Source of the DNA: Rhodoferax ferrireducens T118
GTDB taxonomy: Bacteria; Pseudomonadota; Gammaproteobacteria; Burkholderiales; Burkholderiaceae_C
Assembly: GCF_000013605.1 (NCBI RefSeq)
Contig: NC_007908.1
Span: 1,984,001 to 2,048,000 of the forward strand
DNA length: 64,000 bases
Direction of reading: 5' to 3'
Below, piece by piece: positions 38,117-49,034 of this stretch (its first letter is position 1; each line of letters opens with the position of its first letter). Under the pieces are notes generated by a model. The model was not told the DNA's origin. It saw only the letters and a program-made list of their open reading frames with translations, and searched no databases. The position numbers and the translations under genes were made by a program.

Positions 38117-38387
38117 CCCCCCCACTCACTCCCCCAACCCCTCTCCCGCCCCGCTGGGCGGAAGAGGGGAGCTTCATTTGGCCGCGTTTTTTGAGGTGGG
38201 AAATTGGTACTTGATTGCGCGCTGGCCTCGAAGTGGCGGCAACCCACCGAGAAGCCGCTCAGCCGGTTTGTGGCCAACGTGCCATGGCGCGTTTATTTCC
38301 CACCTTCAAAGACAAGGCCAAATGTGGCTGTTAGCTCCCCTTTCCGCCCCGGCGGGGGTGGAGAGGGGCTGGGGGAGAGGGGGGGGA
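38117..38387. repeat. Large imperfect palindrome, about 270 bp
   Basis: Two inverted arms of about 90 bp (38117-38205 and 38295-38387) flank about 90 bases. The outer parts are C-rich on the left (CCCCTCTCCCGCCCC) and G-rich on the right, and the inner parts pair through GAGGTGGGAAAT and ATTTCCCACCTTC. It fills most of the 598-bp gap before norZ. It resembles a non-coding MITE-like insertion; no ORF in it is credible. Confidence 0.65.
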
Positions 38388-38498
38388 ATACGACATCTGA
38401 AAAATGCAGGAGTCGCCAGTGGCCAGGCTGGTGGAACCAACGCTGCGCTTCAAAAGCCTCGTTGTGCTGAAAAAAGAACGCACCATCAATTGAAAATA

Positions 38499-38521
38499 AA
38501 GATGCATTCAAATTACCTTTT
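38499..38521 (+). promoter_or_regulatory. NsrR-type site 1 upstream of norZ (weak)
   Basis: A 23-bp stretch with an intact left half (AAGATGCATTC) and a degenerate right half. It lies 28 bp before the stronger second site, on the same face of the helix within three turns. Confidence 0.5.
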
Positions 38522-38526
38522 GCGAA

Positions 38527-38549
38527 AAGATGCACGTAGAATACATCTT
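38527..38549 (+). promoter_or_regulatory. NsrR-type site 2 upstream of norZ
   Basis: A 23-bp palindrome from AAGATGCACGT to GAATACATCTT, close to the NsrR consensus. It lies 63 bp before the norZ ATG. With the site at 36338 it indicates one NO-responsive regulon in this stretch. Confidence 0.72.
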
Positions 38550-38611
38550 ATAGCTTTGTGAAAAACATGCGCTTATCCAATTTTCAACTCAACCATAAAG
38601 GAATCCCTGCC

Positions 38612-40891
38612 ATGCATGCCACGCGCAAACTCTGGACCTGGCTCGCTGTCATCTGTGTACTGTCTTTTGCCGTTTTAGGCTGGGTCGGCACCGAGATCTA
38701 TCTGACAGCGCCGCCTATTCCCAAACAAGTCGTCAGTACCAAGGGCGCTGTCTTGTTTTCCGAAGGACAAGTTCAGCTTGGTCAGGAAGCCTGGCTTTCC
38801 GCTGGCGGTCAGCAGTTGGGGTCGGTCTGGGGTCACGGCAGTTATGTCGCACCGGATTGGTCGGCTGACTGGTTGCATCGCGAAGCGCTGGCACTGCGTG
38901 CGGTGTGGTCGCAACGTGATTTTGGCAAGCCTTTTGATCAGCTAAGTGTTGGGCAACAAGCCGAACTCAGCGCGCGTCTCAAGAGCGAGATGCGGCGCAA
39001 CACCTATGACGCCAGCACCGGCATCATCACGCTCTCGCCGGAGCGCGCCGAGGCGGTGGCCCAGGTTGCCGCGCATTATGTCGGTCTGTTTGGCAGCGAC
39101 CCGTCACTGGACAAACTGCGTGAACAGTATGCAATGAACGCCGGCTCCCTGCCCGATGCGCTTGACTTGCAAGCCTTGCCGGCCTTTATCTTCTGGTCGG
39201 CCTGGTCGGCCGCCACCGACAGGCCCGGTGAGACCGATTTGAGCTACACCAGCAACTGGCCGCACGAACCGCTGGTTGACAACACACCAACGGCGGGCGC
39301 CGGTATCTGGTCGATCGCCAGCATTATTTTCATGATCGCGGCCATCGCCGGTATGATTTTTCACCACTCTACAGCCAAGGAAGAGGGCGACCCGACCCCG
39401 CCCAAAAGCGATCCGCTGTTCGATCTGAAGCCAACCCCGTCCATGAAAGCGACCCGCAAATACTTCTATGTGGTGATCGGCCTGATCCTGGTGCAAATCG
39501 GCATGGGGGCCATTACCGCCCACTACGCCGTTGAGGGCCAGAGCTTTTTTGGCTTCCCGCTGGCGCAGATCCTGCCCTATACGGTGAGCCGCACCATCCA
39601 TACCCAGTTTGCCGTCTTGTGGATTGCGACCGCCTGGCTGGCCACCGGTCTGTACATCGCTCCTGCCATCTCGGGCCATGAGCCAAAGTACCAGAAACTC
39701 GGCGTTGACGTGCTGTTTTATGCCTTGCTGTTCATCGTGGTTGGCTCCACCGCCTTCGGTTGGCTTGGTTCATTGCAGCACCTGGGCAATAGTTTCAGTT
39801 TCTGGATCGGCAATCAGGGCCTGGAGTTCACCAGCATGGGCCGCGTTTGGCAAGTGCTGCTGTTTGTTGGCTTGTTGTTCTGGGTCACCCTGTTGGGCCG
39901 CGGGCTATGGCCTGCATTAAAGACGCCGTCGGAGAGCCGCGGTCTGATTGCCATGGTGTTTCTGGCCGCGCTGTGCATCGGCGGCTTCTATGCCACGTCC
40001 CTGACCTGGGGCCCGCACACGCACTACTCGATGATCGAGTACTGGCGCTGGTGGCTGGTGCACCTGTGGGTGGAAGGCTTCTTTGAAGTATTTGCCACCG
40101 CCGTGATTGCCTTGCTGTTCACGCGTCTGGGTCTGATCCGCGCCAGCACCGCCAACAGCGCCATCGTGCTGGAAACCATCGTGTTCCTGTTCGGCGGTAT
40201 TCTGGGCACCTTGCATCATCTGTACTTCACCGGCACGCCCACCTTCGTGATTGCCATTGGTGCCATGTTCTCGGCGCTGGAAGTGGTGCCACTCGCCATG
40301 ATTGGCGTTGAAGCCTACCGCAACTACCAGCGTTCCAAGTCGGCGCCCTGGGTGCAGGCCTACAAGTGGTCGATCCTGTGTTTCATCGCGGTGGGCTTCT
40401 GGAACGTGGTGGGCGCCGGCTTGCTCGGTTTCACGATCAATACGCCGATTGCGCTGTATTACCTGCAAGGGCTCAATATGACGGCTGCCCACGGCCACGC
40501 CGCGCTGTTCGGCGTCTACGGCATGCTGGGTATCGGACTGTTGCTGTTCTGCCTGCGCGGCCTGTCGGATCGCGCGGCCTGGTCTGACAAGCTGCTGGCC
40601 CCGATGTTCTGGTCGCTCAATATTGGCCTGGCCATGATGGTGTTCATCTCGCTCGTGCCGGCCGGCGTCTACCAGGCCTGGGCCAGCATCACCCAGGGCA
40701 TGTGGTTCGCACGCTCACCGGCAGTCGTTCATTCGCACTTCATGGAAACCCTGGTCTGGATGCGGGTGCCGGGCGATGTGGTGTTCTCCGTTGGTGCTCT
40801 GTTCCTGGCCTGGTTTGCCGTGCGTTTGCTCACGGGTGGCAAACGCGCGCAGCTGGCAGCGTTGCCTGTGGCCAGCGCCAACCGGGCTTGA
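38612..40891 (+). CDS. norZ: Quinol-dependent nitric oxide reductase (qNor)
   Basis: 759 residues from the ATG at 38612, which has AAAGGA seven bases upstream; a GTG at 38558 would overlap the region just after the operator. It reduces two NO to N2O with electrons from quinol. The N-terminal extension after the first helix (38-250) is the qNor-specific periplasmic part fused to the catalytic subunit. Haem and FeB ligand regions are visible in HTQFAVLWIATAW, HLWVEGFFEVF, GTLHHLYFTG and AHGHAALFGVYG. Single-gene qNor fits NO detoxification; no nir genes are nearby. Confidence 0.92.
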   Translation: MHATRKLWTWLAVICVLSFAVLGWVGTEIYLTAPPIPKQVVSTKGAVLFSEGQVQLGQEAWLSAGGQQLGSVWGHGSYVAPDWSADWLHREALALRAVWSQRDFGKPFDQLSVGQQAELSARLKSEMRRNTYDASTGIITLSPERAEAVAQVAAHYVGLFGSDPSLDKLREQYAMNAGSLPDALDLQALPAFIFWSAWSAATDRPGETDLSYTSNWPHEPLVDNTPTAGAGIWSIASIIFMIAAIAGMIFHHSTAKEEGDPTPPKSDPLFDLKPTPSMKATRKYFYVVIGLILVQIGMGAITAHYAVEGQSFFGFPLAQILPYTVSRTIHTQFAVLWIATAWLATGLYIAPAISGHEPKYQKLGVDVLFYALLFIVVGSTAFGWLGSLQHLGNSFSFWIGNQGLEFTSMGRVWQVLLFVGLLFWVTLLGRGLWPALKTPSESRGLIAMVFLAALCIGGFYATSLTWGPHTHYSMIEYWRWWLVHLWVEGFFEVFATAVIALLFTRLGLIRASTANSAIVLETIVFLFGGILGTLHHLYFTGTPTFVIAIGAMFSALEVVPLAMIGVEAYRNYQRSKSAPWVQAYKWSILCFIAVGFWNVVGAGLLGFTINTPIALYYLQGLNMTAAHGHAALFGVYGMLGIGLLLFCLRGLSDRAAWSDKLLAPMFWSLNIGLAMMVFISLVPAGVYQAWASITQGMWFARSPAVVHSHFMETLVWMRVPGDVVFSVGALFLAWFAVRLLTGGKRAQLAALPVASANRA

Positions 40892-40914
40892 CGAAAAGGC
40901 GGACAGACCGATCG

Positions 40915-41898
40915 TCAGGCAGGCGCTGCGACGGTCTGTGGACTGCGGCTCTGCACGCAGTTGCGCCCCTGGTTCTTGGCGGCGTACAGGGCCTGATCAG
41001 CCGCATCCAGCAGCGCTTGTGCGCTGCTGGTTTGGCCAGCTTTCAGGGTGGAGGTGCCCAGACTGACGGTGAGCTGGTTCGATATGGCGGATTTTCGATG
41101 CGGCAGATTGAGCGCCAGAACCGCGGTCCGGAGCAGTTCGGCAATTGCCAACGCTTTGTGCTCACCGCAGTCGGGCAGTATGACGGCAAACTCTTCACCC
41201 CCATAGCGGGCCAGCTTGTCGGTTGAACGCAACAGGACGGCCTGAAGGGCCTGTACCACGGCAATGAGCACCTTGTCGCCGGCAGGGTGACCATATGCAT
41301 CGTTGTAGTCCTTGAAGTAATCCACGTCGATCATGATGAGCGACAGCTTGGTTCCTTTTCTTTGCGCCCGCGCGAATTCCTGCTGGTAGAAATGGTCGAA
41401 AAAGCCCCGACTGAAGGCGCGTGTGAGACTGTCGGTCATCACCTCGCGGTTGAGACGTTCTGATTGCCTTTGAAGTACTTTTTCGCGGGAAATTGCCCGG
41501 CTGGAATCGGTGATCTGAATCAGACAACAGGCACCCCATGGGGGCAGCACCAATGGTGTCATGGTGATGGCGTGCGGCATCCGGGCGGCCGCTGCGTCTG
41601 CTGGTGTCTGCGCGTACAGGGGCAGGGGGCAAAAGTGCAGCACATTGGACAGCACCACCGGCAGTCTGTAGCGCAGGGTGTTGCTCAACGCGGTCAGAAA
41701 AGAGGCCGACAGGCCCGCGCCAAACACGCCGGCCAAGGGCTGACCGCGGGCTGTCTGGGCGCTCACCCCGCTGTGGCGGGCCAGCCAGGCGTTCCACAGC
41801 AACACGCGCGCGTCGGCGTCCACCAGCACCAGACCCAGCTCCACGGCGTCAAGGATCAGTGGCCAGCTCGCGCCGCCATCGAGTTTTTCAGGTTCCAT
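40915..41898 (-). CDS. PAS-GGDEF diguanylate cyclase
   Basis: 327 residues from the ATG at 41898; a TTG at 41937 would overlap cheC. Residues about 10-130 look like a PAS domain (ILDAVELGLVLVDADARVLLWN). The C-terminal GGDEF domain has the intact active site YGGEEFAVILPD and the DYFKDYNDAYGHPAGD substrate loop, so it should make cyclic di-GMP. No RxxD inhibitory site is evident five residues before GGEEF. It follows cheC and a receiver gene in one minus-strand operon. Confidence 0.83.
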   Translation of the reverse strand: MEPEKLDGGASWPLILDAVELGLVLVDADARVLLWNAWLARHSGVSAQTARGQPLAGVFGAGLSASFLTALSNTLRYRLPVVLSNVLHFCPLPLYAQTPADAAAARMPHAITMTPLVLPPWGACCLIQITDSSRAISREKVLQRQSERLNREVMTDSLTRAFSRGFFDHFYQQEFARAQRKGTKLSLIMIDVDYFKDYNDAYGHPAGDKVLIAVVQALQAVLLRSTDKLARYGGEEFAVILPDCGEHKALAIAELLRTAVLALNLPHRKSAISNQLTVSLGTSTLKAGQTSSAQALLDAADQALYAAKNQGRNCVQSRSPQTVAAPA

Positions 41899-41911
41899 TT
41901 TTTGGGCAGTG

Positions 41912-42520
41912 CTAGATACGGGAGACGAACTGTTCAAGATGAAGCATCAGTTCCTGCAAAGACGAGGAGCTCAACCAGAAAATCAGGGTTCCCTGGCTGC
42001 GTCGCTTTTCGATCAGCATATTGATGTGCAAAACCAGCATCAATGGATTGTCGGCGTCGGCGACCAGGCGTTCAATGACAACGTCGGGCTCAGCGCTCGA
42101 ATACTCGGGCAGCGTGCTTTCAAAGGAAATGCCCAGCATGTCCGCCATGGCCGACAGGCAGGCGTTCAAAATGATGTTGCCGACCTCGCACATGGCCTCT
42201 TGTTCATATTCGACCAAGTCCTCTTTCTGCACTTGCGAGCCCAGCATCTCCTGCACAATTTCCAGGGCCCGCTCTTCGGTGAACAAGAGGGAGGCTGTCA
42301 GGTTGAACGGCCCCCTGAATTTTTGTTTGACCGAGCCGAGTCGCGCCGAGGAAAGCGACAACACTTTGGCGTTGACCTCGTGGGCACGGTAAAACTCGAC
42401 GCGGGGCACCGACAGCAGGACTTCGTCGCCCACGATGTCGCTCAGGCTGGACGCCGCGCGCCCGGCGCCAATGTTGAATATCTCGGTCAATGCGTCGAGC
42501 TGGGCGCCAGTGATCGTCAT
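41912..42520 (-). CDS. cheC: CheC-like phosphatase
   Basis: 202 residues with two CheC active-site helices: LTEIFNIGAGRAASSLS near the N-terminus and EAMCEVGNIILNACLSA in the middle, each with the E-x2-N pair that dephosphorylates CheY-like receivers. No other chemotaxis genes are adjacent. The gene lies 5 bp after a receiver-domain gene, its likely substrate. Confidence 0.85.
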   Translation of the reverse strand: MTITGAQLDALTEIFNIGAGRAASSLSDIVGDEVLLSVPRVEFYRAHEVNAKVLSLSSARLGSVKQKFRGPFNLTASLLFTEERALEIVQEMLGSQVQKEDLVEYEQEAMCEVGNIILNACLSAMADMLGISFESTLPEYSSAEPDVVIERLVADADNPLMLVLHINMLIEKRRSQGTLIFWLSSSSLQELMLHLEQFVSRI

Positions 42521-42525
42521 CAGTC

Positions 42526-42900
42526 TTACCCCTGAAAATAGGCCAGTGCCAGGGCCACCGATTTGGGGGTCACCGGCTTGGCCACGAACTGCGCACCCAA
42601 CTGCGTGGCGCGAATCTGTTGCGATTCCTGAATATTCGCCGAGAACAGGGCGACGCGCACGGTCGGCTGCATTTTCAGCAACTGCTCGGTGGCCTCGGTT
42701 CCCTGCAGGCCCGGCATGTTGATGTCCATGGTGCAGTAATCAAAGGGCCGCGCCGCGGCCAGTGCCAGCGCTTCGTCTCCGCTTACCGCCTCAGTGACGG
42801 TCCAGTGCGGAAACTGGGCCAGGATCAGGGACCTGATCAGCAAGCGTGAGACACGGCTGTCGTCGACGATCAAGACGGATTTGGGGGAAGGGTGGTCCAT
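42526..42900 (-). CDS. Single-domain CheY-like response regulator
   Basis: 124 residues from the ATG at 42900; the frame opens 96 bases earlier without domain support. The receiver has VLIVDDSRVSRLL, the phosphoacceptor in TMDINMPGLQG, and the lysine in AKPVTP. First gene of a three-gene operon with cheC and a diguanylate cyclase, which suggests a phospho-switch acting on cyclic di-GMP synthesis. Confidence 0.82.
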   Translation of the reverse strand: MDHPSPKSVLIVDDSRVSRLLIRSLILAQFPHWTVTEAVSGDEALALAAARPFDYCTMDINMPGLQGTEATEQLLKMQPTVRVALFSANIQESQQIRATQLGAQFVAKPVTPKSVALALAYFQG

Positions 42901-42992
42901 GGATGGGCGGCTCTCGTGTTGGTATTCCAGCGAATTCGTCGACCAGTGTAGCGCCGGACCAGCTGGTTCAACCACGACCAGCGTCATCCAGA

Positions 42993-43805
42993 TCAATGCT
43001 TGAATTCAGCCGCGCGTTTGCCCAGGTTGGCCATCATCGCTTCCTGCAGGTCTTTGCTCATCAGCATGGCCGCGTTCCAGGTGGCAATGTAGTTCAGGCC
43101 GTCGGCTACCGAGTGGTCACGCGCATAGGTGATCATTTCCTTGGTGCCGCGAATCGACAGCGGCGACTTGGCGGCGATGCTGGTGGCAATCTCCAGCACA
43201 CCCGCGTGCAGCGCTTCGCGGGATTCAAACACCCGATTCACCAAGCGCATCTCGCGCGCTTCTTCGGCGCTGAACTTGCGGCCGGTGTAGGCCAGCTCGC
43301 GTGCCATGCCTTCGCCAATCAGTTTGGGCAGGCGCTGCAGCGTACCCACGTCGGCGGTCATGCCGATGTCGATTTCCTTGATGGTGAAGTAGGCGTCCGC
43401 CGAGCAGTAGCGCATGTCGGCGCAGGTGATCAGGTCAATGCCGCCACCGACGCAGGCGCCGTGAATCGCAGCCAGCACCGGCTTGCGGCAGCGCTCCAGG
43501 CTGGTCAAGGTGTCCTGCAGATCGAGGATGACGCGGCGCAAGGCTTCTCGGGTGCGGCCATCGCATTCGTTTTGAATTTGCGGGCCCAGCCCCATCATCA
43601 TTTGCAGGTCGATGCCAGCGGTGAAGAGCTTGCCTTCGCCTTCCAGAATGGCCACGCGCGCCTCGGGCGTTTCATCGACCCACTGGAACGCCTTGCGGAT
43701 CTCCTGCCACATGGTGGCGTTCATGGCGTTGGCCTTCTCGGGCCGGTTCAGGCGCACGGTGGCGATGTAGTTTTCCAGGGTGACGGAAAGTGTCTCGTAG
43801 CTCAT
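42993..43805 (-). CDS. Delta(3,5)-Delta(2,4)-dienoyl-CoA isomerase-like crotonase
   Basis: 270 residues of the crotonase fold. The ECH1-type acidic triad is present at exactly the same spacing as in the mammalian enzyme: D124 (GGGIDL), E144 (IKEID) and D152 (TADVGTLQRLP). The C-terminal YARDHSVADGLNYIATWN is also ECH1-like. It would shift double bonds in dienoyl-CoA esters so that the reductase encoded 27 bp upstream can act, allowing oxidation of unsaturated acids. Confidence 0.85.
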   Translation of the reverse strand: MSYETLSVTLENYIATVRLNRPEKANAMNATMWQEIRKAFQWVDETPEARVAILEGEGKLFTAGIDLQMMMGLGPQIQNECDGRTREALRRVILDLQDTLTSLERCRKPVLAAIHGACVGGGIDLITCADMRYCSADAYFTIKEIDIGMTADVGTLQRLPKLIGEGMARELAYTGRKFSAEEAREMRLVNRVFESREALHAGVLEIATSIAAKSPLSIRGTKEMITYARDHSVADGLNYIATWNAAMLMSKDLQEAMMANLGKRAAEFKH

Positions 43806-43832
43806 GTCTTGTTCCTCGATGCGGGTTGCAGA

Positions 43833-46472
<2,640 letters not shown>

Positions 46473-46529
46473 TTAGACTGGCTGACAGAAATTCCTGCCG
46501 CACTGTGAAGTTCCCATGTCCAGATTCCC

Positions 46530-47060
46530 ATGTCATTAGCCCACGCCGTATTGACCTCGCTGATTGAAAAGTCGTCCTCCGGCTACGACCTGGCGCGCCG
46601 CTTTGACAAGTCCATTGGCTATTTCTGGCACGCCACGCACCAGCAGATTTACCGCGAGCTGGCCCGCATGGAGGCGGCCGGGTGGATCGAGTCCAGCAGC
46701 GCACCCGACGCCGGCAAGACCCGCAAGCGCGAGTACCGGGTGCTGAGCGCTGGCCGCGCCGAGCTGGCACGCTGGGCCTGCGAGCCCTCTGCGCCCATGG
46801 ATTTGCGCGACGAGTTCATGGTCAAGCTCAGGGCCGACGCCGCTTTGGGCGAGATCGATTTGCGCGACGAACTGCGCCGGCGCATCGCTCTGCACCAGGA
46901 AAAACTGGCGCACTACCGCGCCATCGAGCAGCGCGATTTTCTGCACGGCAAGCCCTTGTCCCGCGAGGCCCGCATCCACCACATGATCCTGAAAAAAGGC
47001 ATTCTGTTGGAGGAAGGGTCGATTGCTTGGGGTGCGGAAATGTTGGCGGTGCTGGAATAG
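46530..47060 (+). CDS. PadR-family transcriptional regulator
   Basis: 176 residues: winged-helix PadR domain (LTSLIEKSSSGYDLARRFDKSIGYFW, then IYRELARMEAAGWIES) and a C-terminal helical dimerisation domain. It is divergent from the dienoyl-CoA reductase/isomerase operon with two identical palindromes in the spacer. It probably represses that operon and itself. The inducer would be an acyl-CoA or unsaturated acid; this is inference. Confidence 0.83.
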   Translation: MSLAHAVLTSLIEKSSSGYDLARRFDKSIGYFWHATHQQIYRELARMEAAGWIESSSAPDAGKTRKREYRVLSAGRAELARWACEPSAPMDLRDEFMVKLRADAALGEIDLRDELRRRIALHQEKLAHYRAIEQRDFLHGKPLSREARIHHMILKKGILLEEGSIAWGAEMLAVLE

Positions 47061-47075
47061 ACGTTGGTTTATATG

Positions 47076-47105
47076 TGCATTGAATGCACTTCAATGCAGT
47101 TTTTT
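47076..47105 (+). terminator. Rho-independent terminator after the PadR gene
   Basis: Perfect 9-bp stem TGCATTGAA/TTCAATGCA with a 5-base loop followed by GTTTTTT. It starts 16 bp after the stop. Confidence 0.8.
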
Positions 47106-47115
47106 ACGACTAAAT

Positions 47116-47164
47116 TGCTACTGATAAAGTAGCATCTTTGTTAATAAATACGGTGGTTAGATGG
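47116..47164 (-). repeat. Dispersed 49-bp repeat, copy 4
   Basis: Reverse-oriented, with a perfect hairpin GCTAC/GTAGC and a conserved CGGTGG near the outer end. It directly follows the terminator. The rest of the gap to 47463 shows no gene I can support; a small ORF at 47236 has no recognisable features. Confidence 0.65.
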
Positions 47165-47463
47165 ATATCTTGTCTTTATTCATCCAAGTATATGAAGTTC
47201 TTGTTTTGCACATCAAACCGACTTGCGTTGGCTGAATGCCGTGCCACGCTGAATTCGCAGACTCACCCGGTCGGGTACAGTTGGTAGAACTCAAAAGAAC
47301 GACTAAACGCAGGAAGCATGCCGGATTTCAAAACAACCCAGACGCCGGGTTTGCCGCTGCTTTTAGGCGAGCAAGGTTTGCGTGCAGGGCGGGTGCTTCG
47401 CTTGGTGATTTTGCCGATTTATGCCGCAGCGGTTTGCGGTTGACTTGACGTTAGACCCGTCCC

Positions 47464-48132
47464 GTGCCTAGCCTCTACAAGTACCTACCCGCGAAGTACG
47501 TGGACGCCTTCGTCCGAGAGGGCGCGATCCTGTTTCGAGCGCTGTCGTACTTCCGCGACTACGAAGATGGGCAAGTACGTGGCGATGAATTTGAAGGAAC
47601 AAAGCTCTATCGTCCGGCGAAGGGGCTTGAGATAACGCTTGTCGCAACACGCGAGACGCGGGTTCTGTCTCATTCGTTTGAGTCAACGGCAAACGAAGAC
47701 GACATCTTCATCTTCTGCCTCAGTACCGTGCTCAGCGCCGAGTTGGCAGCTCAATTCCAAGCGAACGCATGTGTAGAAATCACCAATCCTACAAAGCTCA
47801 TCGCGGGCGTTCGCGCTGCCCTGCTGCGAAGGCCGTCTGTTAAGAGCAAGATGCTTGTTCATGGCGAGGTCAAGTACTACATGCCGGACGAGCCGCCAAT
47901 CGTAGATTGGGCGCTCCCAGAAAGGATAGCAATGTCGAAGCTCGATTGCTACCGTTCGCAGCAAGAGTACCGTCTTGCCTTCGGCATCCATGGGGCGTTT
48001 CGAGTCGAAAACACCCGCCTTAGCCTCATTTCGTCTGGAGAGCGGAGGGAGCCGAGAACGACGGTACATCCAGGGCGTACCTTGAAGATCGGTAGCGTGG
48101 CCAAGGTATGTAGGGTTCATCGCTTCGGCTGA
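47464..48132 (+). CDS. DUF2971-like protein of unknown function
   Basis: 222 residues from a GTG. The start LYKYLPAKYVDAFVREGAILFRALSYFRDYEDGQVRGDEFEG resembles the DUF2971 family, and the later HGEVKYYM and YRSQQEYRLAFGI fit it. Codon use looks less GC-biased than the neighbours, and the gene stands alone between long non-coding stretches, so it may be acquired. GTTAGAC just before it recalls an attC core, but a full site is not evident. Function is unknown; some relatives sit in defence islands. Confidence 0.6.
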   Translation: MPSLYKYLPAKYVDAFVREGAILFRALSYFRDYEDGQVRGDEFEGTKLYRPAKGLEITLVATRETRVLSHSFESTANEDDIFIFCLSTVLSAELAAQFQANACVEITNPTKLIAGVRAALLRRPSVKSKMLVHGEVKYYMPDEPPIVDWALPERIAMSKLDCYRSQQEYRLAFGIHGAFRVENTRLSLISSGERREPRTTVHPGRTLKIGSVAKVCRVHRFG

Positions 48133-48390
48133 ACGGGTCGCAGTCTGCAGGTACAGCTTGGGAAGCAGAATGTCCAGCGTATCCGGCGGCAAGCCGATGC
48201 GGACCGGTTGACGACAACAAGTTACGTAGCTACCCTCGGCACTCTGTTTGACCGCTTGAAAATGGTTGTGAAGCGCCGCAAAGCAGCTAGCCAAAAGAAG
48301 CTGGCTGCGATTTCGCGGTGAATGACCGCTGACACGGAATGACAGACCTCCACAACTAATCGAAAAATCCATTTACTCCAAGGTGCAAAC

Positions 48391-48990
48391 ATGAGCGAAG
48401 ACGCGCAATTCCGGCCCCTGCCAAAGACATCGGTTTCCTCCAAGGGTTGTTATCTGCTGGAGGCATTCAATCCGCCAGTCGTTAACGTCGATTCTGCCGC
48501 CATTCTTGTCATGACCGACCTTTCACAGGTGCCTTCGGCCACCATCAACGCAGACGCCTCTCTGGATGAAGCGAACCACTCCATGCTGGTGCGCGGCGTG
48601 AGGTTGCTATTTGTGGTCGGGGAGACCCACAACATCATCGGCGTGATCACGACCGTCGATGCCCTCGGGGAAAAGCCCGTGCTGGTGGCCCAAGCTCGTC
48701 AAACCAAGCGCAGTGAACTGCGCGTTGCCGATGTGATGGTGCCTGTGGAAAAAATGGATGCTCTGGATATTGAGGAAGTCAAGAAGGCTTCAGTGGGAAA
48801 CATCGTGGCCTCATTGAAAGCAGATGGCAGGGTCCACGCCATCGTGGTGGGCCAGGGCAAGGATGAAAAACAATATTTGCTTGGAATATTTTCGGCCTCG
48901 CAAATTGCGCGTCAGCTGGGGGTGCAGTTACACGGGCACGAAATGGCGAGAACCTTCGCAGAAATTGAGGCGGTTATCGCGGGCGTCTGA
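48391..48990 (+). CDS. CBS-domain protein
   Basis: 199 residues with a pair of CBS motifs: about 45-100 (DLSQVPSATINADASLDEANHSM, then LFVVGETHNIIGVITTVD) and about 115-180 (VADVMVPVEKMDALDIEEV to YLLGIFSASQIARQL). Paired CBS domains bind adenosine nucleotides and regulate partners. No catalytic domain is attached and no operon partner is adjacent, so the target is unknown. Confidence 0.78.
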   Translation: MSEDAQFRPLPKTSVSSKGCYLLEAFNPPVVNVDSAAILVMTDLSQVPSATINADASLDEANHSMLVRGVRLLFVVGETHNIIGVITTVDALGEKPVLVAQARQTKRSELRVADVMVPVEKMDALDIEEVKKASVGNIVASLKADGRVHAIVVGQGKDEKQYLLGIFSASQIARQLGVQLHGHEMARTFAEIEAVIAGV

Positions 48991-49034
48991 TAACCCGACA
49001 AGGCGCCAGTCCTGCCGGTTGGGCAATGGGCATT

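Noticed and set aside
47236..47448. 70-codon frame between the repeat copy and the DUF2971-like gene
   Set aside because: No family match and no ribosome site; treated as chance.
47297..47456. Integron attC site before 47464
   Set aside because: GTTAGAC fits one core, but no matching RYYYAAC core at proper distance could be found.
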